From Streptomyces sp. MZ04 (GTDB taxonomy: Bacteria; Actinomycetota; Actinomycetes; Streptomycetales; Streptomycetaceae): DNA of 46,417 nt. Shown here piece after piece: positions 10,602 to 19,942 of the stretch (positions are counted from its first letter, which is position 1; every line of letters starts with the position of its first letter). The notes beneath the pieces are model-generated. The model worked only from the letters and a program-made list of their open reading frames with translations. It made no database searches and was not told where the DNA came from. Where the stretch lies: assembly GCF_004684775.1 (NCBI RefSeq), contig NZ_SRIC01000036.1:1-46417 (forward strand). The letters are read 5' to 3'. The position numbers and the translations under genes are program-made.

Positions 10602-11243
10602 ATGAGCAAAACGATGTCAGCGAACGACGATGCCCTGGACGGCCAGGAGCCGACGGACGCTCCCGGTGCCGCCGGCGGGAGCCGTGCGCTCGCCCTGCTC
10701 CTGCTGATCACGGGTGCGGCCGGTCTGCTCGCGTCCTGGGTGATCACCATCGACAAGTTCGAGCTCCTGAAGGACCCGAACTTCACGCCGGGCTGCAGCA
10801 TCAACCCGATCGTCGCCTGCGGCAGCATCATGAAGAGCGAGCAGGCCGAGGCCTTCGGGTTCCCCAACCCGATGCTGGGCCTGGTCACCTACGCCATCAT
10901 CATCGGCGTCGGCATGAGCCTGCTCGCCGGGGCCCGCTTCCCGCGCTGGTACTGGCTCACCATGAACGCGGGCATGGTCTTCGGCGTCGGATTCTGCACC
11001 TGGCTGATGATCCAGTCGCTGTACGAGATCAACGCGCTCTGCCTGTGGTGCTGCATGGCCTGGGTCGCCACGCTCCTGATGTTCTGGTACGTCACGTCCT
11101 TCAACGTCCGCAAGGGCTTCCTGCCCGCCCCGGGCTGGGTCAAGAGCTTCTTCGAGGACTTCACCTGGGCCCTGCCGGTGATGCACATCGGCGTCATCGC
11201 GATGCTGATCCTCACGCGCTGGGGCGCCGACCTCTGGGCCTGA
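10602..11243 (+). CDS. Vitamin K epoxide reductase (VKOR) family membrane protein
   Basis: From ATG 10602 the protein has 213 residues; GTG 10599 is in frame directly before it. Four to five hydrophobic segments are visible. The VKOR signature is intact: a loop cysteine pair C65/C73 (GCSINPIVACGS) and the membrane CxxC at C147-C150 (ALCLWCCMAW). Bacterial VKOR homologues re-oxidise a DsbA-like partner and pass electrons to menaquinone, so a role in disulfide formation of exported proteins is the family expectation. No Trx-like domain is fused and no dsbA gene is next to it here. Confidence 0.92.
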   Translation: MSKTMSANDDALDGQEPTDAPGAAGGSRALALLLLITGAAGLLASWVITIDKFELLKDPNFTPGCSINPIVACGSIMKSEQAEAFGFPNPMLGLVTYAIIIGVGMSLLAGARFPRWYWLTMNAGMVFGVGFCTWLMIQSLYEINALCLWCCMAWVATLLMFWYVTSFNVRKGFLPAPGWVKSFFEDFTWALPVMHIGVIAMLILTRWGADLWA

Positions 11244-11289
11244 CCCGGGCCCGGAGGGATTGTCAGTGGGGTGACATAGGGTTCTGGAC

Positions 11290-12651
11290 GTGGAGCCCGA
11301 CCTGTTCACCGCCGCAGCCGAAGACCGCCAGGAGAAGGACCCGTCCAGCAGTCCCCTGGCCGTCCGGATGCGCCCGCGCACCCTCGACGAAGTCGTCGGC
11401 CAGCGGCACCTGCTGAAGCCGGGCTCGCCCCTGCGCCGCCTGGTCGGCGAGGGCGAGGGAGGCCCGGCGGGACCGTCCTCGGTGTTCCTGTGGGGCCCGC
11501 CCGGCATCGGCAAGACGACGTTGGCGTACGTCGTCTCGAAGGCCACGAACAAGCGCTTCGTCGAACTCTCCGCGATCACCGCGGGCGTCAAGGAAGTCCG
11601 CGCGGTCATCGACGGCGCCCGCAGGGCGATGGGCGGCCACGGCAAGGAGACCGTCCTCTTCCTCGACGAGATCCACCGCTTCAGCAAGGCGCAGCAGGAC
11701 TCCCTGCTCCCGGCGGTCGAGAACCGCTGGGTCACGCTGATCGCGGCGACCACCGAGAACCCGTACTTCTCGATCATCTCCCCGCTGCTCTCGCGCTCCC
11801 TGCTTCTCACCCTGGAATCGCTCACCGACGACGACCTGCGCGGCCTGCTGCGCCGGGCGCTCACCGACGAGCGGGGCCTGGGCGACGCGGTCACGCTGCC
11901 CGACGAGGCCGAGGCGCATCTGCTGCGCATCTCGGGCGGCGACGCCCGGCGCGCGCTCACCGCCCTCGAGGCGGGCGCGGGCTCGGCCCTCGCCAAGGGC
12001 GAGAAGGAGATCACCCTCCAGACCCTGGAGGAGTCCGTCGACCGGGCCGCCGTGAAGTACGACCGCGACGGCGACCAGCACTACGACGTCGCGAGTGCCC
12101 TGATCAAGTCCATCCGCGGCTCCGACGTGGACGCGGCGCTGCACTATCTGGCCCGCATGATCGAGGCGGGCGAGGACCCCCGCTTCATCGCGAGGCGCCT
12201 GATGATCTCCGCCAGCGAGGACATCGGCCTGGCCGACCCCACGGCCCTGCCCACGGCTGTCGCCGCCGCCCAGGCCGTGGCCATGATCGGCTTCCCGGAG
12301 GCCGCGCTCACCCTCAGCCACGCGACGATCGCCCTCGCGCTCGCCCCGAAGTCGAACGCGGCGACGATCGCGATCCAGCAGGCCCAGGCGGACGTCCGCG
12401 CGGGCCTCGCCGGACCCGTCCCGCCCCACCTGCGCGACGGCCACTACAAGGGCGCGGCCAAGCTCGGCCACGCCCAGGGCTATGTGTACCCGCACGACGT
12501 ACCGGGCGGCATCGCCGCTCAGCAGTACGCGCCGGACGCCATCGAGGGCAAGCGCTACTACCAGCCCACGAGGTACGGCGGAGAGGCCCGGTACGCCGAC
12601 GTGGTCGAGCGGGTCCGCGCCCGCCTCAAGGGCGACCAGCCCGAGGCTTAG
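11290..12651 (+). CDS. rarA: Replication-associated recombination protein A (MgsA/RarA AAA+ ATPase)
   Basis: The 453-residue protein has an N-terminal [13 protein letters not shown] box, Walker [10 protein letters not shown], Walker [10 protein letters not shown], sensor 1 TTENP and sensor 2 SGGDARRAL. The C-terminal tetramerisation part ([26 protein letters not shown]) is the form typical of RarA. It acts at stalled forks with the sliding clamp and SSB. Start GTG 11290 gives the usual [13 protein letters not shown] beginning. It begins 46 bases after the VKOR stop. Confidence 0.95.
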   Translation: MEPDLFTAAAEDRQEKDPSSSPLAVRMRPRTLDEVVGQRHLLKPGSPLRRLVGEGEGGPAGPSSVFLWGPPGIGKTTLAYVVSKATNKRFVELSAITAGVKEVRAVIDGARRAMGGHGKETVLFLDEIHRFSKAQQDSLLPAVENRWVTLIAATTENPYFSIISPLLSRSLLLTLESLTDDDLRGLLRRALTDERGLGDAVTLPDEAEAHLLRISGGDARRALTALEAGAGSALAKGEKEITLQTLEESVDRAAVKYDRDGDQHYDVASALIKSIRGSDVDAALHYLARMIEAGEDPRFIARRLMISASEDIGLADPTALPTAVAAAQAVAMIGFPEAALTLSHATIALALAPKSNAATIAIQQAQADVRAGLAGPVPPHLRDGHYKGAAKLGHAQGYVYPHDVPGGIAAQQYAPDAIEGKRYYQPTRYGGEARYADVVERVRARLKGDQPEA

Positions 12652-12679
12652 CCAGGTGCGGCCCGAGGCTTGGCCAGGT
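12639..12679 (+). repeat. Imperfect 19-bp direct repeat spanning the rarA stop codon
   Basis: 12639-12657 and 12661-12679 are identical except for one base (period 22). The first copy covers the rarA stop codon and the second lies in the gap before rpsD. Confidence 0.8.
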
Positions 12680-12693
12680 CCCGGGCCCTGCGG

Positions 12694-12722
12694 CTGAGGC
12701 ACTCGCGCCCACCCGGTACACT
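12694..12722 (+). promoter_or_regulatory. Probable rpsD promoter
   Basis: CTGAGG (12694-12699), a 17-base spacer and TACACT (12717-12722) form a good vegetative promoter, placing transcription start near 12729. That leaves a leader of about 310 bases before rpsD. Confidence 0.55.
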
Positions 12723-12728
12723 TGCCCG

Positions 12729-13042
12729 CAGTGCTGCGTCCCGTGTCCGGTCTCGTACCGGCACCACCAGAACGGGACATCCAGCCGGAGCCCCACGCCG
12801 CAAGGCAGCGGGGATCCAGGAGCGTCGCGCACCGTCGAAGGTGTCGCGGGCAGCCCACCACCATCCCGTACTCCGGGAACCGGCCGGTGGGCCACTCGCG
12901 TGCTGCACGTATGTGCCCAGACCAGGGAGCGGCTGCCCGCCGGATCCAGATCCACCGGATCCGATGGGTTTCCCAGGCTGCGGATTGCGACCTCCCTTAA
13001 CCCTGGTGAAGCCGTATTCACAGAGAACAGAGAGGTTGGTTC
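12729..13042 (+). promoter_or_regulatory. Long structured 5' leader of rpsD
   Basis: The gene-free stretch 12652-13042 holds the promoter and a leader with several stable hairpins. The first is GTCCCGT/ACGGGAC (12738-12744 with 12772-12778) enclosing CCGGT/ACCGG (12747-12751 with 12757-12761). The second is CCCC..GCC-GCAA-GGC..GGGG (12791-12813), capped by a GNRA loop. The third is GCCCACC/GGTGGGC (12853-12859 with 12886-12892) enclosing CCCG/CGGG. A GGATCC-containing inverted repeat follows near 12940-12962. S4 autoregulates its own mRNA in other phyla, so an S4-binding leader is a plausible but unproven reading. Confidence 0.5.
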
Positions 13043-13657
13043 ATGCCGAACCAGTCCCGCCCCAAGGTCAAGAAGTCGCGTGCCCTCGGCATCGCGCTGA
13101 CCCCGAAGGCCGTCAAGTACTTCGAGGCCCGTCCCTACCCGCCGGGCGAGCACGGCCGTGGGCGCAAGCAGAACTCGGACTACAAGGTCCGTCTGCTCGA
13201 GAAGCAGCGTCTGCGCGCGCAGTACGACATCAGCGAGAAGCAGATGGCCCGTGCCTACGACCGCGCCAAGAAGGCCGAAGGCAAGACCGGTGAGGCCCTG
13301 GTCATCGAGCTGGAGCGTCGCCTCGACGCCCTGGTTCTGCGTTCGGGCATCGCCCGCACGATCTACCAGGCCCGCCAGATGGTCAGCCACGGCCACGTCG
13401 AGGTCAACGGCGGCAAGGTCGACAAGCCGTCGTTCCGCGTCCGTCCCGACGACGTCGTGATGATCCGCGAGCGCAGCCGCGAGAAGCCGCTGTTCCAGGT
13501 CGCGCGTGAGGGTGGCTTCGCCCCCGACGGCGAGACCCCGCGTTACCTCCAGGTCAACCTGAAGGCCCTGGCCTTCCGTCTGGACCGTGACCCGAACCGC
13601 AAGGAGATCCCCGTGATCTGCGACGAGCAGCTCGTCGTCGAGTACTACGCCCGCTGA
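13043..13657 (+). CDS. rpsD: 30S ribosomal protein S4
   Basis: The 204-residue product begins MPNQSRPKVKKSRALGIALTP and carries the S4 N-terminal domain and an S4 RNA-binding domain (LDALVLRSGIARTIYQARQMVSHGHVEVNG split over 13320-13420). The start ATG 13043 has GAGAGG ~8 bases upstream. It binds 16S rRNA early in 30S assembly. In this genome it stands alone, away from the alpha operon (rpsK-rpsD-rpoA) of E. coli, as is usual in Streptomyces. The Cys4 zinc motif found in some S4 proteins is absent (the C-minus form). Confidence 0.97.
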   Translation: MPNQSRPKVKKSRALGIALTPKAVKYFEARPYPPGEHGRGRKQNSDYKVRLLEKQRLRAQYDISEKQMARAYDRAKKAEGKTGEALVIELERRLDALVLRSGIARTIYQARQMVSHGHVEVNGGKVDKPSFRVRPDDVVMIRERSREKPLFQVAREGGFAPDGETPRYLQVNLKALAFRLDRDPNRKEIPVICDEQLVVEYYAR

Positions 13658-15822
13658 CCCGGACGTAGCTCTCCCTGCTTCAGCCCGTCGCCCGGCCGCC
13701 CCTCGTGGGCGGGCAGGCGGCGGGTTTTCGCATGCTCGGGGCCGGTGCCGAGCGCCCGCGCCACCGCCGCGTCGGGCGTGAGCCGCGCCCCGGCCTCCCG
13801 GCACTCCTCGAAGCGCGCGTCACCAAGGAGCTCCCTGGCCTGCGACGCGCACAGCGTGTGCGGCCCGCCGAAGTACTCGGAGCCGAACAGCGGCTGGCCC
13901 ACCGAAGGCCAGATGCGGGACGCGGCTCCCTGCAGCAGCGCCGCCTCGGCGGGATCGCCGTCCGCCACGGTGAACAGGGCGAGCAGCTCGATCGCGAGCA
14001 CCGAGCCCAGCAGATCGTGGAAGGCGTGATCCAGGGCAAGGCACCGCCTCACCAGGTCACGGGCGGTGTCCACCTCACCGCGCGTCCAGGCCGCGAAGCC
14101 GAGGACGTACAGGGCGTACGCGAGAGTCCAGCGCTCGCCGTGGTCCTCGCAGACCCGGCGCACGTCCTCGCACAGCTCCACCGCGTCGGTGAGCCGGCCC
14201 CGGAAGGCCAGCGCCATCGCCAGCTCGACCTGACCCATCAGGACATTGCTGTTCAGCTCGCCGATCTCGCGGTACTGGGCGAGGGCCGAGCGCAGCAAGG
14301 TTTCCGCGCGCGGCATGTCGTCGCCGAGCAGCGCGAGGCAGCCGATGCGGTGCACGGCGTACGCGGCGGCCACCGCGCTGCCGGTACGTTCCGCCTCGTC
14401 CCCGCACTCCTGCAGCGCGGTGAGCGCGGCGACCGTGTCGCCCTGCAGGACCGCCACATAGCCGAGCACCCACAGCGCCTTCAGCCGCGAGTCGTCATGG
14501 CCGCCGTCCAGCTCGAGGGCGCGCTCCAGCCAGTGCCTGCCCTCCGCGAGGCGCCCGCAGCCGACCCAGTAGAACCACAGGCTGCCCGCCAGGTACTGGC
14601 CCAGATGCGTCTCGTCCGGCTCGGTCAGGCAGTACTCCAACGCGCCCCGCAGATTGGGCAGTTCGCAGTCGACGAGCGCGGCGACCCGCGCCTGCCGGGG
14701 CGAGAACCAGTCCAGCTCGCACCAGGTGGCGAGCCCCATGTACCAGTCGCGGTGGCGGCGCCGCATCCGGGCGGCGTCGCCCGTCGCCGCCAGCCACTCG
14801 GCGCCGTACGCCCGGACCGTGTCGAGCATGCGGTAGCGCACACCGGCCGGTCCTTCCTCCCGCGTCACGACGGACTGCGCGAGCAGCTCGCCGAGCACGT
14901 CGAGGACGTCGTCGGAGCGCAGTCCGTCCCCGCTGCAGATGTACTCGGCCGCCTCCAGGTCGAAGGGGCCGCAGAACACCGAGAGCCGGGACCACAGCAG
15001 CCGCTCGTCGGCCGTGCACAGCTCATGGCTCCAGCCGATGGCCGTGCGCAGGGTCTGGTGCCGCGGCGGCGCGTCCCGCCGGGTCCCCGTGAGCAGCCCG
15101 AACCGGTCGTCGAGCCGGTCGAGCAGCTGCGCCGGCGACAGCGACCGCAGCCGGCCCGCCGCCAGCTCGACGGCGAGGGGGATACCGTCGAGGCGGCGGC
15201 ACACCTCCGCCACGTCGGCGTCGGTCTCCTCGTCCGGCGTGAAACCGGCCAGGCCCACCGCCGCCCGGTCGGCGAAGAGCGCGGCCGCGTCCGCGGTGGG
15301 CAGCGGCGCGAGCGGGAAGAGCCGCTCGCCGCCGGTGTCCAGCGGCCTGCGCCCCACGGCGAGGACCCGCAGGCCGGGGGAGCGCACCAGCAGATCCCGC
15401 ACCAGCGAGGCGCAGGCGTCCACCAGGTGCTCGAACCCGTCGATGACGAGCAGGACGTCCCGCTGCGCGAGATGGTCGAGCAGCACCTGGCGCGGCGGCC
15501 GACGCGTGTGGTCCGTCAGCCGCAGCGCGTCGGCGACCGCGTGCTCCACCAGATCCGGGTCCCGCACCCCGGAGAGCTCCACCAGCCAGGCGCCGTCGCG
15601 CGCAGCGGCGTCCGCGGCGGCCCGGGCGGCGAGGCGTGACTTCCCGACCCCGCCGACGCCGGTCACCGTGACCAGGCGTCCGGCCGCCAACGCCGAGGCG
15701 ATTTCCGCGAGTTCGGCCGACCGTCCGATGAAGGCGTTGAGCTCCAGGGGGAGGTTGCCGGTTCGTGCCGCGGAGGCCGAAGAAACGTGCCGGCGGTCGC
15801 CTGGGCGCTGATCGCGTCGCAT
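13645..15822 (-). CDS. Large STAND/AfsR-like regulatory ATPase with C-terminal TPR-like helices, no DNA-binding domain
   Basis: From ATG 15822 the protein has 725 residues. After ~30 residues comes a STAND NTPase domain: FIGRSAELAEI, Walker A GVGGVGKSR (55-63), Walker B LLVIDGFEHL, RPLDTGGERLFPLAPLP and GIPLAVELAAGRLRSLSPAQL. Then a winged-helix-like block (LRTAIGWSHELCTADERLLWSRLSVF) and about 350 residues of TPR-type helical repeats (GHDDSRLKALWVLGYVAVLQG and following). These proteins normally carry a SARP or LuxR DNA-binding domain; none is seen at either end. The 3' end overlaps the last 13 bases of rpsD and runs through the rpsD terminator, so its final ~28 residues look like accidental read-through coding. 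Confidence 0.85.
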   Translation of the reverse strand: MRRDQRPGDRRHVSSASAARTGNLPLELNAFIGRSAELAEIASALAAGRLVTVTGVGGVGKSRLAARAAADAAARDGAWLVELSGVRDPDLVEHAVADALRLTDHTRRPPRQVLLDHLAQRDVLLVIDGFEHLVDACASLVRDLLVRSPGLRVLAVGRRPLDTGGERLFPLAPLPTADAAALFADRAAVGLAGFTPDEETDADVAEVCRRLDGIPLAVELAAGRLRSLSPAQLLDRLDDRFGLLTGTRRDAPPRHQTLRTAIGWSHELCTADERLLWSRLSVFCGPFDLEAAEYICSGDGLRSDDVLDVLGELLAQSVVTREEGPAGVRYRMLDTVRAYGAEWLAATGDAARMRRRHRDWYMGLATWCELDWFSPRQARVAALVDCELPNLRGALEYCLTEPDETHLGQYLAGSLWFYWVGCGRLAEGRHWLERALELDGGHDDSRLKALWVLGYVAVLQGDTVAALTALQECGDEAERTGSAVAAAYAVHRIGCLALLGDDMPRAETLLRSALAQYREIGELNSNVLMGQVELAMALAFRGRLTDAVELCEDVRRVCEDHGERWTLAYALYVLGFAAWTRGEVDTARDLVRRCLALDHAFHDLLGSVLAIELLALFTVADGDPAEAALLQGAASRIWPSVGQPLFGSEYFGGPHTLCASQARELLGDARFEECREAGARLTPDAAVARALGTGPEHAKTRRLPAHEGRPGDGLKQGELRPGQRA
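13684..13728 (+). terminator. rpsD factor-independent terminator inside the opposing gene's 3' end
   Basis: A 9-bp outer stem (13684-13692 with 13716-13724, one G-T pair), a 6-bp inner stem CCGCCC/GGGCGG and a T4 tail (13725-13728) lie 26 bases after the rpsD stop. The same bases are coding for the minus-strand ATPase. Confidence 0.8.
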
Positions 15823-15831
15823 GAGATACGG

Positions 15832-15861
15832 AGCGTACTCATCCGTAAGCAGTCAGTACAA
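15832..15861 (-). promoter_or_regulatory. Possible leaderless promoter of the STAND ATPase gene
   Basis: On the minus strand TTGTAC (15856-15861), 18 bases, and TACGCT (15832-15837) form a promoter whose start point would fall at or next to the ATG at 15822. No Shine-Dalgarno precedes that ATG, which fits leaderless initiation. Confidence 0.45.
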
Positions 15862-15982
15862 TCAGGTCGCGCAACTCCCTTGACCGTACGAGGTAATGCG
15901 GTGCGGAGCCGTCGCCCCGGCGCGATAGGGTCGGGGGACGACTTTTCGATGTTCGGGGCCGATGTTCAGGGAGCGGTGCACA

Positions 15983-16432
15983 GTGTCCGGTGGAGAGGTG
16001 GCCGGGATCCTGGTGGCCGTCTTCTGGGCGATCCTGGTCTCCTTCCTGGCCGTGGTGCTGGTGAGGCTGGCCCAGACGCTCAGGGCGACCACCAAGCTCG
16101 TCGCGGAAGTGACCGAGCAGGCCGTCCCGCTCCTCGCGGACGCCTCCACCGCCGTGCGCTCCGCGCAGACCCAGATCGACCGGGTCGACGCCATCGCGTC
16201 CGACGTCCAGGAAGTGACGTCGAACGCGTCCGCGCTCTCCACGACGGTGGCCTCCACCTTCGGCGGGCCCCTCGTCAAGGTCGCGGCGTTCGGCTATGGG
16301 GTGCGCAGGGCCCTGGGCCGCAAGGCAGGACCCGAATCAAACAATGTGCCCCCGGCGCCCGCCCGACGTACCGTGATCGTGGGGCGCACGGTGCCCTCCG
16401 CGCGGCGACGGGGCAAGCGGAAGAAGGACTGA
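15983..16432 (+). CDS. DUF948 domain-containing small membrane protein
   Basis: I prefer GTG 15983 (149 aa) because AGGGAG lies 9 bases upstream; an in-frame ATG at 15962 is less well placed. Residues ~5-30 form one membrane segment (GILVAVFWAILVSFLAVVLVRL), followed by an amphipathic, heptad-like helix (LRATTKLVAEVTEQAVPLLADASTAVRSAQ and on) typical of DUF948, and a basic tail ending RRRGKRKKD. The function of the family is unknown. It lies just upstream of a DUF6167 gene and alaS in one apparent transcription unit. Confidence 0.85.
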   Translation: MSGGEVAGILVAVFWAILVSFLAVVLVRLAQTLRATTKLVAEVTEQAVPLLADASTAVRSAQTQIDRVDAIASDVQEVTSNASALSTTVASTFGGPLVKVAAFGYGVRRALGRKAGPESNNVPPAPARRTVIVGRTVPSARRRGKRKKD

Positions 16433-16439
16433 CGCAGCG

Positions 16440-16787
16440 ATGTTCCGCCGTACGTTCTGGTTCACCGCGGGCGCCGCTGCCGGTGTGTGGGCCACCACCA
16501 AGGTCAACCGCAAGCTCAAGAAGCTGACTCCCGAGAGCCTCGCGGCGCAGGCCGCGAACAAGGCGATCGACGCCGGTCACCGCTTGAAGGACTTCGCACT
16601 CGACGTCCGGGACGGCATGGTCGAGCGCGAGTCCGAACTCGGCGAGGCGCTGGGCTTGAACCGCCACCCCGACGCCGAACTCCCCGCGCAGCGGCGCTTC
16701 GCGGTCATCGAGAACCACAGCGACAAGAACAAAACGAAGTACCTCGAGAACACGAAGTTCTCGTACAACCGGAATGAGGACCACTGA
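16440..16787 (+). CDS. DUF6167-type small protein
   Basis: The 115-residue protein begins [25 protein letters not shown], with a single short hydrophobic N-terminal segment (~7-19), then a charged helical region and a hydrophilic C-terminus with [12 protein letters not shown]. It begins 7 bases after the DUF948 gene and its TGA overlaps the alaS ATG by one base (TGATG), so it is translationally coupled to alaS. I recognise it as the conserved partner of the DUF948 gene in Streptomyces; no biochemical role is known to me. Confidence 0.82.
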   Translation: MFRRTFWFTAGAAAGVWATTKVNRKLKKLTPESLAAQAANKAIDAGHRLKDFALDVRDGMVERESELGEALGLNRHPDAELPAQRRFAVIENHSDKNKTKYLENTKFSYNRNEDH

Positions 16788-19456
16788 TGGAGTCGGCAGA
16801 AATTCGTCGCCGCTGGCTGAGCTTCTTCGAGGAGCGCGGGCACACCGTCGTCCCTTCGGCGTCGCTCATCGCGGACGACCCGACTCTGCTCCTCGTCCCG
16901 GCCGGCATGGTGCCCTTCAAGCCCTACTTCCTGGGTGAGGTCAAGCCGCAGTTCTCGCGCGCCACGAGCGTGCAGAAGTGCGTGCGTACGCCGGACATCG
17001 AAGAGGTCGGCAAGACCACCCGGCACGGCACGTTCTTCCAGATGTGCGGCAACTTCTCCTTCGGCGACTACTTCAAGGAAGGCGCCATCAAGTACGCCTG
17101 GGAGCTGCTCACCAGCTCCGTGGCGGACGGTGGCTACGGCCTGGACCCCGAGCGCCTCTGGGTGACGGTCTACCTGGACGACGACGAGGCCGAGACGATC
17201 TGGCGCGAGAAGGTGGGCGTGCCCGCCGAGCGCATCCAGCGCCTGGGCAAGAAGGACAACTACTGGTCCATGGGCGTCCCCGGACCCTGTGGCCCCTGCT
17301 CCGAGATCAACTACGACCGCGGCCCCGAGTTCGGCGTCGAGGGCGGCCCGGCCGTCAACGACGAGCGCTACGTGGAGATCTGGAACCTGGTCTTCATGCA
17401 GTACGAGCGCGGCGAGGGCACCTCGAAGGAGGACTTCGAGATCCTCGGCGAGCTGCCCAGCAAGAACATCGACACCGGCCTCGGCCTCGAGCGTCTCGCG
17501 ATGATCCTGCAGGGCGTGCGGAACATGTACGAGACCGACACCCTGCGCGTCGTCATGGACAAGGCCACCGAGCTGACCGGCGTGCGCTACGGCGCCGAGC
17601 AGGGCTCGGACGTCTCCCTGCGCGTGGTCGCCGACCACATGCGTACGTCCGTGATGCTGATCGGCGACGGCGTCACCCCCGGCAACGAGGGCCGCGGCTA
17701 TGTACTGCGCCGCATCATGCGCCGCGCCATCCGCAACATGCGGCTCATGGGCGCCACCGGTCCCGTCGTCCAGGACCTGGTCGACGTAGTGATCGAGACG
17801 ATGGGGCAGCAGTACCCCGAGCTCATCACCGACCGCAAGCGCATCGAGACCGTCGCCCTCGCCGAAGAGGCCGCCTTCCTCAAGGCCCTCAAGGGCGGCA
17901 CGAACATCCTCGACACCGCCGTCACCGAGACCAAGGCCGCCGGCGGCAAGGTCCTGGCCGGCGACAAGGCCTTCCTGCTGCACGACACGTGGGGCTTCCC
18001 GATCGACCTCACCCTCGAGATGGCCGCCGAACAGGGCCTCTCCGTGGACGAGGACGGCTTCCGGCGCCTGATGAAGGAGCAGCGGGAGCGCGCCAAGGCC
18101 GACGCCCAGGCCAAGAAGACCGGCCACGCCAACCTCGGCGCGTACCGCGAGATCGCCGACGCCTCCGGCGCCACCGACTTCACCGGCTACACCCTCACGG
18201 AGAACGAGGCCGTGATCGTGGGCCTCCTGGTCGACGGCGTCTCGTCCCCGGCCGCCCGCGAGGGCGACGAGGTCGAGGTCGTCCTCGACCGCACCCCCTT
18301 CTACGCCGAGGGCGGCGGCCAGATCGCCGACTCCGGCCGCATCCGTCTCGACAGCGGCGCCGTCGTCGAGATCCGCGACGTGCAGAAGCCGGTCCCCGGC
18401 GTGCACGTCCACAAGGGTGTCGTCCAGGTCGGCGAGATCACCGTCGGCGACCAGGTCTGGGCCTCGATCGACAGGCACCGCCGCAATGCCATCGCCCGCG
18501 CCCACTCCGCCACGCACCTCACGCACCAGGCGCTGCGCGACGCGCTCGGCCCGACGGCCGCCCAGGCCGGTTCGGAGAACCAGCCCGGCCGCTTCCGCTT
18601 CGACTTCGGCTCCCCGTCCGCCGTACCCACGGTGGTCATGACGGACGTCGAGCAGAAGATCAACGAAGTGCTTTCGCGTGAACTCGACGTGCAGGCCGAG
18701 GTCATGTCGATCGACGACGCCAAGAAGCAGGGCGCCATCGCCGAGTTCGGCGAGAAGTACGGCGAGCGCGTCCGCGTGGTCACCATCGGCGACTTCTCCA
18801 AGGAGCTGTGCGGAGGCACGCACGTGCACAACACCGCCCAGCTGGGCCTGGTGAAGCTGCTCGGCGAGTCGTCCATCGGTTCGGGCGTGCGCCGCATCGA
18901 GGCCCTGGTCGGCGTCGACGCGTACAACTTCCTTGCCAAGGAGCACACGGTCGTCGCCCAGCTCCAGGAGCTGGTCAAGGGCCGCGCCGAGGAGCTGCCC
19001 GAGAAGATCTCCGCCATGCTCGGCAAGCTGAAGGACGCCGAGAAGGAGATCGAGAAGTTCCGCGCGGAGAAGGTCCTCGCGGCCGCCGCCGGTCTCGTCG
19101 ACTTCGCCAAGGACGTACGCGGCGTCGCTCTCGTCACCGGCCAGGTGCCGGACGGCACGGGCGCCGACGACCTGCGCAAGCTGGTCCTCGACGTACGCGG
19201 CCGCATCCCGGGCGACCGCCCGGCCGTGGTCGCCCTCTTCACGACGGCCAACGGCCGCCCGCTGACGGTCATCGCCACCAACGAAGCCGCCCGCGAGCGT
19301 GGCCTCAAGGCCGGCGACCTGGTCCGTACGGCCGCCAAGACCCTCGGCGGCGGCGGTGGCGGCAAGCCGGACGTCGCCCAGGGCGGCGGCCAGAACCCGG
19401 CCGCCATCGGCGACGCCATGGCAGCCGTCGAGCGCCTCGTCACCGAGACGGCCTGA
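16787..19456 (+). CDS. alaS: Alanyl-tRNA synthetase
   Basis: The 889-residue length is normal for AlaRS. It begins [19 protein letters not shown], with class II motifs ([18 protein letters not shown]; the [10 protein letters not shown] loop). The editing domain has both zinc-site elements, HSATH and CGGTHV, and a C-Ala domain with a Gly-rich stretch ([15 protein letters not shown]) follows. It charges tRNA-Ala and clears Ser/Gly mischarging. The start overlaps the DUF6167 stop by one base and the stop overlaps the ruvX ATG by one base. Confidence 0.97.
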   Translation: MESAEIRRRWLSFFEERGHTVVPSASLIADDPTLLLVPAGMVPFKPYFLGEVKPQFSRATSVQKCVRTPDIEEVGKTTRHGTFFQMCGNFSFGDYFKEGAIKYAWELLTSSVADGGYGLDPERLWVTVYLDDDEAETIWREKVGVPAERIQRLGKKDNYWSMGVPGPCGPCSEINYDRGPEFGVEGGPAVNDERYVEIWNLVFMQYERGEGTSKEDFEILGELPSKNIDTGLGLERLAMILQGVRNMYETDTLRVVMDKATELTGVRYGAEQGSDVSLRVVADHMRTSVMLIGDGVTPGNEGRGYVLRRIMRRAIRNMRLMGATGPVVQDLVDVVIETMGQQYPELITDRKRIETVALAEEAAFLKALKGGTNILDTAVTETKAAGGKVLAGDKAFLLHDTWGFPIDLTLEMAAEQGLSVDEDGFRRLMKEQRERAKADAQAKKTGHANLGAYREIADASGATDFTGYTLTENEAVIVGLLVDGVSSPAAREGDEVEVVLDRTPFYAEGGGQIADSGRIRLDSGAVVEIRDVQKPVPGVHVHKGVVQVGEITVGDQVWASIDRHRRNAIARAHSATHLTHQALRDALGPTAAQAGSENQPGRFRFDFGSPSAVPTVVMTDVEQKINEVLSRELDVQAEVMSIDDAKKQGAIAEFGEKYGERVRVVTIGDFSKELCGGTHVHNTAQLGLVKLLGESSIGSGVRRIEALVGVDAYNFLAKEHTVVAQLQELVKGRAEELPEKISAMLGKLKDAEKEIEKFRAEKVLAAAAGLVDFAKDVRGVALVTGQVPDGTGADDLRKLVLDVRGRIPGDRPAVVALFTTANGRPLTVIATNEAARERGLKAGDLVRTAAKTLGGGGGGKPDVAQGGGQNPAAIGDAMAAVERLVTETA

Positions 19457-19941
19457 TGTCTGAGCCTGCAGGCGGCATGCGCCGGGGCCGACGCCTCGCG
19501 ATCGACGTCGGTGACGCCCGCATCGGGGTCGCATCGTGCGACCCCGACGGGATCCTCGCCACTCCGGTGGAGACGGTGCCGGGGCGCGATGTCCCGGCCG
19601 CCCAGCGCCGGTTGAAGCAGCTCGTCGACGAGTACGAGCCGATCGAGATCGTCGTCGGCCTCCCTCGCTCCCTCAAGGGGGGCGAGGGCCCGGCGGCCGT
19701 CAAGGTCCGCGCCTTCACCCAGGACCTCGCCCGCATGGTGGCACCCGTACCGGTGCGGCTCCTGGACGAGAGGATGACCACAGTGACGGCCAGTCAGGGC
19801 CTGCGCGCCTCGGGCGTGAAGTCCAAAAAGGGCAGGTCTGTCATCGATCAGGCGGCCGCCGTCATCATCCTTCAGCAGGCCCTGGAGTCCGAACGGGCGT
19901 CAGGTAAAGCTCCGGGCGAGGGCGTCGAGTTCACCGCTTAA
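19456..19941 (+). CDS. ruvX: Putative pre-16S rRNA nuclease / Holliday junction resolvase-like protein YqgF
   Basis: The 161-residue YqgF/RuvX RNase H-fold protein has LAIDVGDARIGVASCDPDG with the first catalytic Asp, IVVGLPRSLKGGEG, LLDERMTTVTA with the catalytic Glu, and IDQAAAVIILQ with the last Asp. ATG 19456 overlaps the alaS TGA by one base; a second in-frame ATG lies at 19477. Homologues process the 5' end of pre-16S rRNA, and a recombination role was proposed earlier. The stop TAA at 19939-19941 abuts the left end of the TnpB element. Confidence 0.93.
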   Translation: MSEPAGGMRRGRRLAIDVGDARIGVASCDPDGILATPVETVPGRDVPAAQRRLKQLVDEYEPIEIVVGLPRSLKGGEGPAAVKVRAFTQDLARMVAPVPVRLLDERMTTVTASQGLRASGVKSKKGRSVIDQAAAVIILQQALESERASGKAPGEGVEFTA

Positions 19942-19942
19942 T

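Noticed and set aside
16433..16786. T-box leader before alaS
   Set aside because: alaS overlaps the preceding gene by one base, leaving no untranslated leader; hisS likewise has only 13 bases upstream.
16577..19534. A 985-codon open frame antisense to alaS
   Set aside because: It is the mirror of the GC-rich alaS coding frame; its translation is low-complexity (Leu, Gly, Val, Asp, Arg, Ala) with no domain, and alaS is certain.
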